Shown: in pieces, positions 6,316 to 6,317 of the stretch
Numbering within the stretch: position 1 is the stretch's first letter
Layout of the letters: every line of letters begins with the position of its first letter
Assembly (NCBI GenBank): GCA_934229335.1
Contig: CAKQDQ010000132.1
Coordinates: 1 to 6,317 of the forward strand
Length of the DNA stretch: 6,317 nt
Origin: an uncultured Prevotella sp.
GTDB lineage: Bacteria > Bacteroidota > Bacteroidia > Bacteroidales > Bacteroidaceae
Direction of reading: 5' to 3'
Program-made: the position numbers and the translations under genes
Notes under the pieces: model-generated
The model's database searches: none
Told to the model about the DNA's origin: nothing
What the model saw: the letters and a program-made list of their open reading frames with translations, nothing else

Positions 6316-6317
6316 AG

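Noticed and set aside
1..6317. tRNA, rRNA, CRISPR array, insertion sequence or phage genes
   Set aside because: No repeated spacer pattern, transposase motif, terminal inverted repeats or RNA-gene signature was seen; the genes are ordinary envelope functions.

Overview
The window looks like chromosomal DNA from a member of the Bacteroidota, most likely Bacteroidales of the Prevotella/Bacteroides type. Four things point there: a SecA with the long extra segments typical of that phylum, promoter boxes of the Bacteroidota form (-7 TAnnTTTG), no Shine-Dalgarno sequences before the genes, and a predicted LptC that is a lipoprotein rather than a transmembrane-anchored protein. The family calls rest on motifs read by eye; no database search was run.

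Layout. Positions 1-2279 (minus strand) hold the N-terminal 759 codons of secA; the C-terminal part lies beyond the left edge. Positions 2280-2421 are the secA leader and promoter. Positions 2422-3651 (minus) encode a 409-residue DUF4105/Lnb-family membrane protein, probably the Bacteroidota lipoprotein N-acyltransferase. Positions 3652-3775 are a compact divergent promoter region. On the plus strand follow a predicted outer-membrane beta-barrel protein (3776-5092), an LptC-like lipoprotein whose start overlaps the preceding stop (5092-5724), a strong terminator-like hairpin (5735-5773), and a CNNM/DUF21 membrane-domain gene (5788-6315). That last gene stops after its membrane domain, two bases before the right edge.

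The genes share a cell-envelope theme. SecA drives export of precursors, including prelipoproteins. Lnb would add the third acyl chain to lipoproteins at the inner membrane. LptC is itself a predicted lipoprotein and carries lipopolysaccharide away from the inner membrane. The barrel protein is coupled to lptC and is of unknown role. I found no mobile element, CRISPR array, tRNA or rRNA.

The window is mostly conserved core genome. The points most worth a second look are in the non-coding stretches: two mutually exclusive hairpins in the secA leader, a dyad exactly midway between the two divergent -7 boxes, a possibly leaderless GTG-started lnb, a seven-codon leader ORF overlapping the barrel gene's start, and a terminator-like hairpin 19 bases before a gene that has no evident promoter of its own. 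The early stop in the CNNM gene is also odd.
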